Numbered from the stretch's first letter, positions 24,008 to 33,503 are shown. The stretch is 64,000 nt of DNA from Oscillospiraceae bacterium (GCA_017435045.1 JAFSFT010000008.1:21864-85863); one strand, 5' to 3'. Translations and numbers: made by a program. Notes: generated by a model from the letters alone, not told the origin.

Positions 24008-24775
24008 ATGCAAAACTATAATATATCCGCATCGATAGTGGTGTATAACAGCCCCGAGGATGCATACAAAACAGTGGAAACCGTGCTGAAACATACGGAA
24101 AATCTGGACTTTGACCTGTTTGTTATCGACAACAACAGTGCAGATAAAATAGGCGAAAAGCTTATGGCTAATTTCAGCCGTCCGCACTATATTCTGCTGG
24201 ATGAAAATGTGGGGTTTGGCAAGGGACACAACAAGGTTCTGGACAGGATAAATTCAAAGTATCACTTTATAATCAATCCTGATATAGTGATAAATGAAGA
24301 TACTATCACCGAAATGTGCCGTTTTATGGATGAACATCCCGACTGTTCCATCTGCTGCCCGAAGGTGCTGAATCCCGACGGAAGCGTGCAGTATCTGGCA
24401 AAGCGCAGGCCGACACTTTCTGCTTTGCTGGCAAGAAGGGTGCACAAGGGTCCTTTTAAAAAGATAGAACAACGCTATCTTGCTATGGAGCAGGACCATA
24501 ATAAAAGCTTTGAGACAGAGTTCTGCACAGGCTGTTTTTCGGTGCTGAGAACCGATGTATTCAAAAAGATAAAAGGCTTTGACCCGCAGTATTTCCTCTA
24601 TTTTGAGGATGCTGATATAACTATGGAAGCAAAAAAATACGGCAAGGCTTATTATAATCCGGCTGCTGCGGTGGTACATCTGTGGCACAGGGAAACCGTA
24701 AAAAGCTTTAAGCCGTTTATGCTGCAGCTGCGGTCAATGTTTATTTATATGAAAAAATGGGGATATAAACTTTAA
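24008..24775 (+). CDS. Family 2 glycosyltransferase, WbbL-like probable rhamnosyltransferase
   Basis: This 255-residue GT-A enzyme has the nucleotide-sugar motifs IVVYNSPED, LFVIDNNSAD and a metal-binding NPDIVIN (DXD-like) near residue 100, then GCFSVLRTDVFKKIKGFDPQYFLYFEDADITMEAKKYG, whose EDAD is the usual catalytic-base region. The overall pattern is that of WbbL-type rhamnosyltransferases, and the next genes make dTDP-rhamnose, so transfer of rhamnose to a lipid-linked or wall polysaccharide is the likely role. No membrane segment is seen. It is the first gene of the operon and lies 19 bases before rmlA. Confidence 0.87.
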   Translation: MQNYNISASIVVYNSPEDAYKTVETVLKHTENLDFDLFVIDNNSADKIGEKLMANFSRPHYILLDENVGFGKGHNKVLDRINSKYHFIINPDIVINEDTITEMCRFMDEHPDCSICCPKVLNPDGSVQYLAKRRPTLSALLARRVHKGPFKKIEQRYLAMEQDHNKSFETEFCTGCFSVLRTDVFKKIKGFDPQYFLYFEDADITMEAKKYGKAYYNPAAAVVHLWHRETVKSFKPFMLQLRSMFIYMKKWGYKL

Positions 24776-24794
24776 CCCATAAAGGAGTGTTATT

Positions 24795-25679
24795 ATGAAA
24801 GGTATAGTATTAGCGGGCGGTGCAGGTACACGCCTTTATCCGCTTACAATGGTAACATCAAAACAGCTTCTGCCGGTTTACGACAAGCCTATGATTTACT
24901 ACCCTATTTCCACACTTATGCTTGCGGGCATCAAGGATATCCTCATCATTTCCACACCGCAGGATACACCAAGATTTGAAGCTTTGCTGGGCGACGGCAG
25001 CCAGTTTGGACTCAACCTTTCCTACAAGGTACAGCCATCACCTGACGGACTTGCACAGGCATTCCTGCTGGGTGAGGAATTTATCGGCGGCGAAGCCTGC
25101 GCAATGGTACTGGGTGACAATATTTTCTACGGCAACGGATTTGGCAGAATTCTCCGTGAGGCTGCACAGAATGCAGAAAACGGCAGAGCAACAGTGTTTG
25201 GCTATTATGTAGATGACCCTGAACGCTTCGGTATTGTGGAATTTGACGAAAACGGCAAGGTAATCTCTGTTGAGGAAAAACCTGCACAGCCAAAGAGCAA
25301 CTATGCAATTACAGGTCTTTACTTCTACAACAAAGAAGTTGTAGAAGAGGCCAAAAAGGTTAAACCGTCTGCAAGGGGCGAGTTGGAAATCACAACACTC
25401 AACGACCAGTATCTCCAGCGTGACCTGCTGGATGTAAAACTGTTGGGCCGTGGCTTTGCATGGCTTGACACAGGCACAATGGACAGCCTTGTGGAAGCGG
25501 CAAACTTTGTGCAGATGGTAGAAAAACGTCAGGGTATCAAAATTTCTGCTCTGGAAGAAATTGCATACCACAACGGTTGGATAAGCAAGGAAAAACTGCT
25601 GGAATCTGCCGAAAAATATGGCAAGAGTCCATATGGCGAACATCTTAAAAAGGTTGCAGACAATAAATTCAGATATTAA
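24795..25679 (+). CDS. rmlA: Glucose-1-phosphate thymidylyltransferase
   Basis: The 294-residue cytoplasmic enzyme makes dTDP-glucose from glucose-1-phosphate and dTTP. The N-terminal signature [13 protein letters not shown] is at residues 6-18, [18 protein letters not shown] follows, and the catalytic Mg-binding LGDN motif and the EEKP motif are conserved. Length is that of short RmlA enzymes. It has an AAGGAG ribosome site. First step of the dTDP-L-rhamnose pathway, which feeds the adjacent glycosyltransferase. Confidence 0.96.
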   Translation: MKGIVLAGGAGTRLYPLTMVTSKQLLPVYDKPMIYYPISTLMLAGIKDILIISTPQDTPRFEALLGDGSQFGLNLSYKVQPSPDGLAQAFLLGEEFIGGEACAMVLGDNIFYGNGFGRILREAAQNAENGRATVFGYYVDDPERFGIVEFDENGKVISVEEKPAQPKSNYAITGLYFYNKEVVEEAKKVKPSARGELEITTLNDQYLQRDLLDVKLLGRGFAWLDTGTMDSLVEAANFVQMVEKRQGIKISALEEIAYHNGWISKEKLLESAEKYGKSPYGEHLKKVADNKFRY

Positions 25680-25719
25680 TTCTATACGTCGCAGGACGTA
25701 TATACACGCGAGGTAATAT

Positions 25720-26598
25720 ATGAGAATACTTATCACAGGTGCCAACGGTATGCTGGCAAAACAGATTATTACAGACCTGGAAAGAGGCCACAGTGAAATT
25801 GGCCCTCTCCCAAATGAAATGCTTCATCCGCAGATTCTTAAATGTGATGTTGACGAACTGGACATCACAGACAACGATGCCTGCCGTGCATATTTTATTT
25901 CCAATATGCCAGATATCTGCATCAACTGTGCTGCATATACAAACGTTGACGGATGCGAGACAAACCAGCTGGATGCATTTAAGGTTAATGCCATGGGTGC
26001 AAGAAACCTTGCCCGTGCCTGCGAGCTTGTAGGAGCAAAGATGGTACACATCTCTACAGACTATGTGTTCAACGGTGAAGGCACAATGCCTTTCTGTGAA
26101 TTTGACCCTGTTGCACCACAGTCTGTTTACGGCAAAACAAAGCTGGCAGGTGAAAAATTTGTTGAACAGTTCTGCTCCAAGTTCTTTATTGTGAGAACAG
26201 CATGGCTTTATGGCTATGAAGGCAATAATTTTGTAAAAACTATGGTTCGTCTTGGCAAAGAACGCGGTTCCCTCAGTGTTGTTGACGACCAGCGCGGTAA
26301 CCCTACAAACGCAGCAGATCTGTCTCATCACATACTTACAATTGCACCAACCTGTGAATATGGTGTTTATCACTGCACAGGCAAAGGTGAATGTTCCTGG
26401 TATGAATTTGCCAAGGAAATTATGGAATGTGCAGGCATCGAAGCAATTGTTTCTCCTTGCACAACAGAAGAATTTCCACGTCCTGCAAAACGCCCTGCAT
26501 ACTCCTGCCTTGAAAATATGATGCTCAAGGCAACAGTGGGCGACAATATGCGCCACTGGAAAGACGCCCTCAAGGCATACTTTGAAAATCAGAAATAA
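25720..26598 (+). CDS. rmlD: dTDP-4-dehydrorhamnose reductase
   Basis: The 292-residue NAD(P)H-dependent reductase of the extended SDR type carries out the last step to dTDP-L-rhamnose. The cofactor motif is ITGANGMLAKQI (about 5-16). ISTDYVFNGEG, the YGKTKLAGE active-site pair (Tyr and Lys) and VRTAWLYG are diagnostic. It lies 40 bases after rmlA with a GAGGTAA ribosome site. Confidence 0.95.
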   Translation: MRILITGANGMLAKQIITDLERGHSEIGPLPNEMLHPQILKCDVDELDITDNDACRAYFISNMPDICINCAAYTNVDGCETNQLDAFKVNAMGARNLARACELVGAKMVHISTDYVFNGEGTMPFCEFDPVAPQSVYGKTKLAGEKFVEQFCSKFFIVRTAWLYGYEGNNFVKTMVRLGKERGSLSVVDDQRGNPTNAADLSHHILTIAPTCEYGVYHCTGKGECSWYEFAKEIMECAGIEAIVSPCTTEEFPRPAKRPAYSCLENMMLKATVGDNMRHWKDALKAYFENQK

Positions 26599-26620
26599 TT
26601 ACTAACGGAGAAAAAGATAT

Positions 26621-27640
26621 ATGACAATTATCGTAACAGGCGGTGCCGGCTTTATCGGTTCAAACTTTGTTTTCCATATGCTTGCAAAATATCCCGAATA
26701 CAGAATTATATGTCTGGACAAGCTCACATATGCGGGCAACCTTTCCACCCTTAAAGGCGTAATGGACAACCCTAACTTCCGCTTTGTAAAGGCTGACATC
26801 TGCGACAGAGAAGCAGTTTATAAGCTTTTTGAAGAAGAACATCCGGACATTGTGGTTAACTTTGCTGCAGAAAGCCATGTTGACCGATCTATCGAGGACC
26901 CTGGCATCTTCCTCAAGACAAATATCGAAGGTACAGCAGTGCTTATGGATGCATGCCGCAAATACGGCATACAGAGATATCATCAGGTTTCTACAGACGA
27001 AGTTTATGGTGACCTGCCTCTTGACCGTCCAGACCTGTTCTTTACAGAGGAAACACCAATCCATACATCCAGTCCGTATTCTTCCTCCAAAGCAGCAGCA
27101 GACCTGCTGGTTATGGCATACCACAGAACATATGGCCTGCCTGTGACAATCAGCCGCTGCTCCAACAACTACGGCCCATACCACTTCCCGGAAAAACTTA
27201 TCCCTCTGATGATTGCAAACGCACTTAACGACAAGCCACTGCCTGTATACGGCGAAGGCATCAATGTGCGTGACTGGCTATATGTTGAAGACCACTGCAA
27301 GGCTATTGACCTTATTATCCATAAAGGTAAAGTGGGCGAGGTTTACAACATCGGCGGTCATAACGAGATGAGAAACATCGATATCGTTAAAATCATCTGT
27401 AAGGAACTTGGCAAAGGCGAAGAACTTATCACATATGTAACAGACAGAAAAGGCCACGATATGCGTTATGCAATCGACCCTGCAAAGATTCACAACGAGC
27501 TTGGATGGCTGCCTGAAACAATGTTTAAAGACGGTATCAAAAAGACAATACAGTGGTATCTGGACAACAAGGACTGGTGGGAAGAAATCATCAGCGGCGA
27601 ATATCAGAACTACTATGACAAAATGTATAAGGACAGATAA
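26621..27640 (+). CDS. rmlB: dTDP-glucose 4,6-dehydratase
   Basis: The 339-residue SDR enzyme converts dTDP-glucose to the 4-keto-6-deoxy sugar. It has the NAD motif GGAGFIGSNFV (about 6-16), FAAESHVDRSI, STDEVYGDLP, YSSSKAAADLLV (active-site Tyr-Lys) and SNNYGPYHFPEKLIPLMI. It is the last gene of the operon and is followed by a terminator. The 3,5-epimerase RmlC, needed between this step and RmlD, is not encoded in this cluster. Confidence 0.96.
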   Translation: MTIIVTGGAGFIGSNFVFHMLAKYPEYRIICLDKLTYAGNLSTLKGVMDNPNFRFVKADICDREAVYKLFEEEHPDIVVNFAAESHVDRSIEDPGIFLKTNIEGTAVLMDACRKYGIQRYHQVSTDEVYGDLPLDRPDLFFTEETPIHTSSPYSSSKAAADLLVMAYHRTYGLPVTISRCSNNYGPYHFPEKLIPLMIANALNDKPLPVYGEGINVRDWLYVEDHCKAIDLIIHKGKVGEVYNIGGHNEMRNIDIVKIICKELGKGEELITYVTDRKGHDMRYAIDPAKIHNELGWLPETMFKDGIKKTIQWYLDNKDWWEEIISGEYQNYYDKMYKDR

Positions 27641-27655
27641 TTTATCTGCAATTTT

Positions 27656-27683
27656 AAAAGGAGGGCTGATGCCCTCCTTTTTG
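27656..27683. terminator. Bidirectional terminator
   Basis: AAAGGAGGGC / GCCCTCCTTT stem with a four-base loop and T-rich flanks on both strands. Confidence 0.88.
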
Positions 27684-27692
27684 TATGATACT

Positions 27693-28865
27693 TTATCGGT
27701 ATTCAAATTTCTTTGTTATAGGTGTGTAATTCTGCTTGCCGCTGAGCAGGTCGGATACCTTAATCCAGCTGTAGCTGAAATCCACAACCTCTTTGCCGTT
27801 TGGTACAGTTATTATATCGCCGGGTGTTTCGGTAAGATAATATCCGTCAACGCAGGCAGCTATTTTCGGCAAAACTCCTTTTATGGCTGTGCTGCCGTCA
27901 ATTTCCAGATAGTTGCCTGTCTGTGTGTTGCAGATGTAGTAAATTTCCTTTTCTCTGGTTTCGGCATCAAAATACTTTGGCAGAAAATGATTCTGTGTCA
28001 GCAGAAGTTCAGAGTTGTAGTGCAAAAAGCCTTTTTCTGCCTGCGGCAAAGAAATAACAGTGCTTTCTCCGCTGGTTATATTGTAAACTTCTATGCCGCC
28101 GCCATCTGCAGGGCAGGTGATATAGTTGTCGCCAAACAGTTCACGCAGGTAATCGGATTGCTCTATAATATATTCCTTTTCGTATGTCTGCGGGTCAAGC
28201 AGAAAATAGTTGCTTTTCTGCCAGAGGACACCATCATCTGCCTTTGATACTACAATCTCCTTGATTACAAACCTGTCGTTGCTGGCACCCATAAGCATAT
28301 AGTCGCTGTCATCGTCATAGTCGTAAAAATTTTCCACTGTCATAGTCTCGTGGTCTATGGAGATAATACCCTCATTTTCTTCCATATCACTGCCGGTAAA
28401 ATAAATTTTTTTGCCGTCGCTTACAAAATCGGTGCCTATGCCCACAATGTAATCGGGGACAGTAATATTGTTAAGCAGCTTTCCGTCAGGGGAAAACTGA
28501 TACCAGTTCTGGTACATCTTGCCCGAATAGGAGTGTATGCTGTCATTTTGTACAAGATAAAGGTATCCGTCGGTAAAAAACAGGCTTGCCGCACCAACCT
28601 TTTCCACGGCTGCTTCTTCGCCAAGGGGCTTTATTGTGGCAGTTTCAATGTCTATAATACCAATCTCTATAGTGTCGCTGTGACGGATTATTGTGTAGGC
28701 ACAGCCGTCACCCGCCTTGGTGCCGGAAATACGGTTATTCATGGATTTATATATGCTGTTGGTGGGGGGATTTTCGTATATGCTGTCATCAGGTTTATGG
28801 GCAGGCTGCGATGCAGAACAACCTGCAAGGCTTAAAGCCAGTATCAAAGCGAATAGTTTTTTCAT
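27693..28865 (-). CDS. Predicted lipoprotein, possibly a beta-propeller
   Basis: The 390-residue protein has a lipoprotein signal (KKLFALILALSLAGC, cysteine at about 16) and then repeated short strands such as DGYLYLVQNDSIHSYSG, DGKKIYFTGSD and YYICNTQTGNYLEIDG, which suggest a beta-propeller of the DUF5050 or WD-like kind. I recognise no catalytic motif. It is an orphan gene between two terminators and convergent with the rhamnose operon. A surface ligand-binding or regulatory role is possible but not shown. The ribosome site AAAGGAG precedes the ATG. Confidence 0.75.
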   Translation of the reverse strand: MKKLFALILALSLAGCSASQPAHKPDDSIYENPPTNSIYKSMNNRISGTKAGDGCAYTIIRHSDTIEIGIIDIETATIKPLGEEAAVEKVGAASLFFTDGYLYLVQNDSIHSYSGKMYQNWYQFSPDGKLLNNITVPDYIVGIGTDFVSDGKKIYFTGSDMEENEGIISIDHETMTVENFYDYDDDSDYMLMGASNDRFVIKEIVVSKADDGVLWQKSNYFLLDPQTYEKEYIIEQSDYLRELFGDNYITCPADGGGIEVYNITSGESTVISLPQAEKGFLHYNSELLLTQNHFLPKYFDAETREKEIYYICNTQTGNYLEIDGSTAIKGVLPKIAACVDGYYLTETPGDIITVPNGKEVVDFSYSWIKVSDLLSGKQNYTPITKKFEYR

Positions 28866-29083
28866 TATATTAACTCCTTTTGCTTTAAGTATTTTATCAT
28901 ATGGATACGGATTTTAAAATAAATAAAAAATTACAAAGCTGTAACCATTGTAAAAGCATTTTGTATAAAGCAGCTTGTCACTTGACAAAGAATGTTTTTT
29001 TGCCTTTAATAATAATTGACCGCAGCAATCGGACTTTCGGTCAGCTACAGTACACAAACCACATCACAATACAGGTATCAGCT

Positions 29084-29785
29084 ATGAAAAAAACTCTCGG
29101 TATTCTCGGCGGTATGGGACCTCTTGCCACAGCCGACCTCTTTACAAAAATTGTAACAATGACAAAAGCGGACTGCGACAACGACCATATCCGCATTTTT
29201 ATAGACAACAATGCACAGATAAAAGACCGCACAGCCGCTATTCTTCACGGCGGCGAAAGCCCTCTGCCGCAGCTTATGGAATCAGCCAAAAAGCTGGAAA
29301 AGATGGGGGCGGACTGCATCATTATGCCCTGCAACACAGCCCACTATTTTCTGCAGAGCCTGCAGATACAGGTAAAGGTGCCGTTTTTAAGTATGATTGG
29401 TCAGGCTGTGCGTGTGGCAAAACAGCGTTACCCGGGGCAGAAGGCGGGCATTCTTGCCACCACAGGCACCCTTGATGCAGGGGTATATTCCCGTGCCTTC
29501 AGCGATGAGGGTGTAGAGGTTGTGCTGCCCGATGAGGAACAGCGCCGCTATCTGATGAGTGTTATATACGATGGTGTAAAGGCAGGCAGAATGCCTACAG
29601 ACCCAAGACCTTTCAATTCTGTGCTGAATGAGATGCAAAGCCGCGGAGCAGGATATTTTATTCTGGGATGCACAGAACTGCCTGTGGCAGTGCAGGCATT
29701 GGGCTTGCAGCACAACTTTGTTGATGCCACAACCGAGCTTGCCAAGGCGGCTATAGAATACTGCGGTTATGAAGTGAAGGAATAA
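29084..29785 (+). CDS. Aspartate/glutamate racemase family protein
   Basis: The 233-residue cofactor-independent racemase has the start LGILGGMGPLATADLF, the first catalytic cysteine in MPCNTAHYF (about residue 84) and the second in LGCTELPVAV (about residue 193). The pattern fits aspartate racemase (RacD/YgeA) better than MurI. It would supply D-amino acids or interconvert aspartate. I chose the ATG at 29084 because the conserved fold begins there; an in-frame upstream extension to 28901 has no resemblance to the family. The ribosome site (CAGGT) is weak. It stands alone. Confidence 0.88.
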   Translation: MKKTLGILGGMGPLATADLFTKIVTMTKADCDNDHIRIFIDNNAQIKDRTAAILHGGESPLPQLMESAKKLEKMGADCIIMPCNTAHYFLQSLQIQVKVPFLSMIGQAVRVAKQRYPGQKAGILATTGTLDAGVYSRAFSDEGVEVVLPDEEQRRYLMSVIYDGVKAGRMPTDPRPFNSVLNEMQSRGAGYFILGCTELPVAVQALGLQHNFVDATTELAKAAIEYCGYEVKE

Positions 29786-29789
29786 CAAG

Positions 29790-29824
29790 AAAAAAACTCC
29801 CTGCTGCGGCAGGGAGTTTTTACG
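29790..29824. terminator. Bidirectional terminator
   Basis: AAAAACTCCCTGC / GCAGGGAGTTTTT, a 13-base stem with a four-base loop, between convergent genes. Confidence 0.9.
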
Positions 29825-29842
29825 TTATTTTATGAATGATTT

Positions 29843-31318
29843 TTATTTTTGAGACAATTTTTTATCTGCGGCTTTTGCCAGTTCATACAGTGTATAAATA
29901 CACAGGAATAAAAGCAGAGGGGTTATGCCAAATGCATATCTTGCCTTTGTTTCCCAGAAGGAGTAGAAGATTATATTGCCCAGCATTGTTATCTGCATAA
30001 GCATTGCGGCATTCCACTCTTTTCTGCGCCAGTTTACAAATGCACTTATTAGCGCAAAGATAAATACAGTAAAGTGAATTGCATTTGAAAGATAGCGGAA
30101 AGGTGCAAAATAAGGTCTTCCTTCAATCAGAATGTGATGTGTAAAATTGTAGTTGCGCTGGCTGTTCAGATACAGCTCGGCATCAAACATTCCGTTGCCG
30201 TAGGTTATACCGTATTTGAGGTTTAAAAATTCAAGATAGCTTTTCAGGCTGTACTGCGAGTAGTATTCCTTCAGTTTTTCCTTTGCGGCAGCAGGCCTTT
30301 CTGCGGCAGGCAGACTCTGCAGATAGTTTACATCTTCGTCGCAGTAGTTGCCCTCGTCGTGAGAGCCGTATATAAACCACATTGTCAGTGGATATTCGTG
30401 CTCCTGTGTGTTGGAATAATCTATCCAGCTGTTATGGTTGACATAATAATTCCAGCCTGACATGGTGAGGATAAAAGCAAGCAGAATGCAAAGTCCGCGT
30501 TTTGCAAAATCCTTTTTGTCGCAGAATGCCGAGAACAGCACAACTGCAACCACAGCGATAACAAGACTGCCTCTTATAAAGTATCCTGCCCACAGGCATA
30601 TTCCGCACAGTACAGAGTACAGAACAGCTTTTTTACCGCAGTTTTCGCGGCATTTAAGATAAAGCCAGATTGCTGCGGTGAGGAAAGGCAGGGACAAAGT
30701 GTCGGAATAATATCTGTGTGCCCAAAGATAGAAAGGAACATATACACAGCACAAAAGCAGGAACAGAATATGAAAATTGCGGTTTTTAATCACCTTTGCC
30801 ACAATTCTGTACAGGAAGAATACGGCGAGAACAATCATAAGACAGTTCACCGCAATACCCCAGCTTTCCGCTGTGTTGCTGAAAATATCAATGCCCAGCA
30901 GGTGCATTGGTATAAACATCAGCCAGATAAATATTGCGTTGCCGAGAGTATTGCGGCATACGGTAAAATAGTTGCTGTAACGGATAATATTGCCGTTTTC
31001 CAGCCAGTAGTCGGCTGCTTTAATCAGCACCTCCAGGTCGCTGATAGGTGCTGTCATTGTGGTTATGCCAAAAAGGGTGAGACACAGCATGTATGCTGTA
31101 AAAATCACAGGGACAATAACCCTGTATGCCTTAAGCGGTATTTCAGGCAGCTTTATCAGCATAAAAGAGAATGCTGAAAGTATCAGACATCCCAGAACAA
31201 GCAGGAAAAGATTCGGTACAAAATTTCCCTCTGCACTGAAAAAACCTGCTGCAAATATCCACACTGAAAACACTGCAAAAACAGCATAAAATGCGTTGAA
31301 ACTGAATTTCTTAATCAT
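29843..31318 (-). CDS. Polytopic membrane protein, probable GT-C glycosyltransferase
   Basis: This 491-residue protein has about twelve hydrophobic helices. After helix 3 a loop, TMTAPISDLEVLIKAADYW, carries an Asp-Leu-Glu in the place where GT-C enzymes (PMT/ArnT-like) keep the catalytic Asp. The segment LWAHRYYSDTLSLPFLTAAIWLYLKC also fits this superfamily. Such enzymes transfer sugars from polyprenyl-phosphate donors outside the membrane. The donor and acceptor are unknown. The start is supported by AAAGGAT and a well-placed promoter. Confidence 0.7.
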   Translation of the reverse strand: MIKKFSFNAFYAVFAVFSVWIFAAGFFSAEGNFVPNLFLLVLGCLILSAFSFMLIKLPEIPLKAYRVIVPVIFTAYMLCLTLFGITTMTAPISDLEVLIKAADYWLENGNIIRYSNYFTVCRNTLGNAIFIWLMFIPMHLLGIDIFSNTAESWGIAVNCLMIVLAVFFLYRIVAKVIKNRNFHILFLLLCCVYVPFYLWAHRYYSDTLSLPFLTAAIWLYLKCRENCGKKAVLYSVLCGICLWAGYFIRGSLVIAVVAVVLFSAFCDKKDFAKRGLCILLAFILTMSGWNYYVNHNSWIDYSNTQEHEYPLTMWFIYGSHDEGNYCDEDVNYLQSLPAAERPAAAKEKLKEYYSQYSLKSYLEFLNLKYGITYGNGMFDAELYLNSQRNYNFTHHILIEGRPYFAPFRYLSNAIHFTVFIFALISAFVNWRRKEWNAAMLMQITMLGNIIFYSFWETKARYAFGITPLLLFLCIYTLYELAKAADKKLSQK

Positions 31319-31353
31319 AAATAATCCTTTGTATAAATACAGATTGTGCTTTA

Positions 31354-31382
31354 ATTATACTTAATACGCCGCTAAATTGCAA
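31354..31382 (-). promoter_or_regulatory. Promoter for the GT-C gene
   Basis: On the minus strand TTGCAA, a 17-base spacer and a perfect TATAAT, 36 bases before the start codon. Confidence 0.65.
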
Positions 31383-31474
31383 TTGTAACGCCATAATCCC
31401 TGTGAATAACTGTACAAAAACTGTCCATAATCGTAACAGGAAAAATTTTACAGATTTATGCAGAGGTTTACAAT

Positions 31475-32077
31475 ATGACAAAACAGGAAATTTCTCTTTT
31501 GCTGGGACTTATTTTTACCATACTTGTTTCGCTGTGCGGGCAGGATATAAAAACGGCGGCAGATATACGGCAGAATACGCTGCGGCTGCATATAATTGCC
31601 AACAGCGACAGTTATAACGACCAGCAGATAAAGCTTGCAGTACGGGATAAAATTCTTGATATGGGGCAGATTTTTGCCGATGCAGAGGATTACACTGCTG
31701 CTGTAAGAAATACGGCTGAAAATATGGCGGAGATAGAAAGTTCGGTAAACAGCTTTCTTATGGATGAAAATATTCCATATACCGCAAGCTGTTCGCTGGA
31801 AAACTTCTATTTCGGCACAAGGCAGTACAGCGGGTTTGCACTGCCGCAGGGGGAATACACTGCTGTTACGGTGCGTCTTGGAAAAGCGCAGGGCAAAAAC
31901 TGGTGGTGCGTCATCTATCCTGCATTATGCAGCCAAAGCTGCGGTCAGCTTGCACTGGAAAACAGCGATGACTTTATAAAAACCGAAAAAATCACGGCAA
32001 GGTTCAAAATTGTGGAACTGGCAGAGGAAATAAAGCGGTCATTTTCTGCGGATAAAGCCCCTGAATATGACAACTGA
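31475..32077 (+). CDS. spoIIR: Stage II sporulation protein R
   Basis: The 200-residue protein has an N-terminal signal or anchor helix (LLLGLIFTILVSLCG, about 7-21) followed by LRLHIIANSDSYNDQQIKLAVRDKIL, the diagnostic SpoIIR stretch. In B. subtilis, SpoIIR is secreted from the forespore and triggers the SpoIIGA protease that processes pro-sigma-E in the mother cell. Its presence, with YabP and YabQ, is the best evidence in this window that the organism forms endospores. The gene is monocistronic here. The ribosome site is AGAGG eight bases before the ATG. Confidence 0.92.
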   Translation: MTKQEISLLLGLIFTILVSLCGQDIKTAADIRQNTLRLHIIANSDSYNDQQIKLAVRDKILDMGQIFADAEDYTAAVRNTAENMAEIESSVNSFLMDENIPYTASCSLENFYFGTRQYSGFALPQGEYTAVTVRLGKAQGKNWWCVIYPALCSQSCGQLALENSDDFIKTEKITARFKIVELAEEIKRSFSADKAPEYDN

Positions 32078-32088
32078 TACACTGTTTG

Positions 32089-32117
32089 TTGTAATTTGAT
32101 TAAATATATGTTAATAT
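32089..32117 (+). promoter_or_regulatory. Possible promoter for the radical SAM gene
   Basis: TTGTAA, a 17-base spacer and TAATAT; an overlapping TATAAT has a 20-base spacer. Confidence 0.45.
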
Positions 32118-32148
32118 AATTAAATCAAATAATAATCGCAGGTAAACT

Positions 32149-33030
32149 ATGCTTTGTAATTTATGTCCACGCAACTGCAATACCGACAGGGACAAAACTG
32201 TCGGCTACTGCAAAATGACCAATACCGTAAAAATCTCCCGTGCAGCATTGCACCATTGGGAGGAACCCTGTATCTCTGCCGAAAACGGCAGCGGCACAGT
32301 GTTCTTTTCGGGCTGCAATATGGGCTGTGTTTACTGCCAGAATCAGGATATCTCACATCAGGGCTTCGGCAAGGAGATTTCCGTTGCACGTCTGGCAGAA
32401 ATTTTTCTTGAACTGCAGCACAAAAATGCCCACAACATAAACCTTGTAACCCCTACACATTTTGTACCGCAGATTGTGCAGGCAGTAAAAGCGGCAAGAA
32501 ATAACGGGCTGACACTGCCTGTAGTCTATAACACAAGCGGATACGAAAAAGCAGAGAATATAGAGCTTTTAAAGGACACGGTGGATGTATTTCTGCCGGA
32601 CTTCAAGTATATTTCGGCACAGACCGCACATAAATATTCCTTCTGTGCAGATTACCCCGATGTGGTAAAAAAGGCTGTTGAAGCCATGGTAAAACAGACA
32701 GGACCGTGTGTTTTCGATGAAGATGGTGTTGTGCAGAGGGGCACGATTGTCCGTGTGCTTGTATTGCCCGGACATACAGACGAGGCAAAGCAGATTATAG
32801 AATATCTTTACAGCAGTTATGGCGATGATATATTTATCAGCATTATGAGCCAGTACACGCCCTGCACAAACCTTGAAAAATACCCCGAAATCAACCGTAA
32901 GCTGACACAGCAGGAATATGATGACGTGGTGGATTTTGCAGTGGAACTCGGACTGGAAAACGGTTTTGTGCAGGAGGGGGACTCTGCCAGCGAGAGCTTT
33001 ATCCCACCTTTTAATCTTGAGGGTGTATAA
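32149..33030 (+). CDS. Radical SAM protein, PflA-like
   Basis: The 293-residue protein starts with a cysteine cluster (MLCNLCPRNCNTDR ... GYC) and then the radical SAM CX3CX2C motif in SGCNMGCVYCQN (about residues 63-74). This layout is that of the putative pyruvate-formate-lyase-activating-enzyme relatives (AmmeMemoRadiSam-related group) that lack a known glycyl radical partner. SAM-binding residues follow in YNTSGYEKAE. The 12-base gap to the next gene suggests cotranscription with the small SdpI-family protein. The substrate is unknown. Confidence 0.88.
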   Translation: MLCNLCPRNCNTDRDKTVGYCKMTNTVKISRAALHHWEEPCISAENGSGTVFFSGCNMGCVYCQNQDISHQGFGKEISVARLAEIFLELQHKNAHNINLVTPTHFVPQIVQAVKAARNNGLTLPVVYNTSGYEKAENIELLKDTVDVFLPDFKYISAQTAHKYSFCADYPDVVKKAVEAMVKQTGPCVFDEDGVVQRGTIVRVLVLPGHTDEAKQIIEYLYSSYGDDIFISIMSQYTPCTNLEKYPEINRKLTQQEYDDVVDFAVELGLENGFVQEGDSASESFIPPFNLEGV

Positions 33031-33042
33031 AAGGAGAATAAT

Positions 33043-33441
33043 ATGAACAATACAGTTTTTATAATATGCAGTATGGTAGTGCCTGTGGTAATGGTAATTG
33101 CAGGTGCAGTATATATTGCAGTGGTGGCAAAGAAAAAAGGCTCTCTGCTGGGGTATCATTCTGCAATGTCATCCAAAAACAGTGACACCTGGCAGTTTGC
33201 CCACGAGAGAATAGGCAGGCTGTGGTTTGGCTGGGGAATAATTCTTGCAGTGATTACAGCTTTTCTTATGTTTATGCTGAGGGCAGAAACTGCACAGAGT
33301 GTATGTGCTGCAACTGTAGGCATCTGCTTTTTTCAGATACTTATAATGGTGCTTCCGCTGCGTATGGTGGAAAAGGCACTCCGCTTTACATTCAACAAGG
33401 ATGGTGAACGGTTCAGCGACAGCGACGCAAGAGAAATATAA
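33043..33441 (+). CDS. SdpI-family small membrane protein
   Basis: The 132-residue protein has three hydrophobic helices (about 4-28, 58-80, 87-107). Between the first two lies GYHSAMSSKNSDTWQFAHERIG, which matches the SdpI/YhfL family motif GYR-(T)-xxSxKNxxTWxxAx. B. subtilis SdpI gives immunity to the SdpC toxin and sequesters a repressor. No toxin gene is present nearby, so a similar function cannot be claimed. A strong AAAGGAG ribosome site is present. Confidence 0.78.
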   Translation: MNNTVFIICSMVVPVVMVIAGAVYIAVVAKKKGSLLGYHSAMSSKNSDTWQFAHERIGRLWFGWGIILAVITAFLMFMLRAETAQSVCAATVGICFFQILIMVLPLRMVEKALRFTFNKDGERFSDSDAREI

Positions 33442-33458
33442 CTTAATATATACATCAA

Positions 33459-33503
33459 AACAGTCTGCGGCAAAAGAAATATGCCACGGACTGTTTTTGT
33501 TTT
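33459..33503 (+). terminator. Intrinsic terminator
   Basis: AACAGTC / GACTGTT outer stem with an inner GGC / GCC pair, followed by a T-rich tail. Confidence 0.75.

Noticed and set aside
31439-31449. A sigma-F-like -10 (GGAAAAATTT) before spoIIR
   Set aside because: spoIIR is sigma-F dependent in B. subtilis, but I could not find a matching -35 at the proper spacing.
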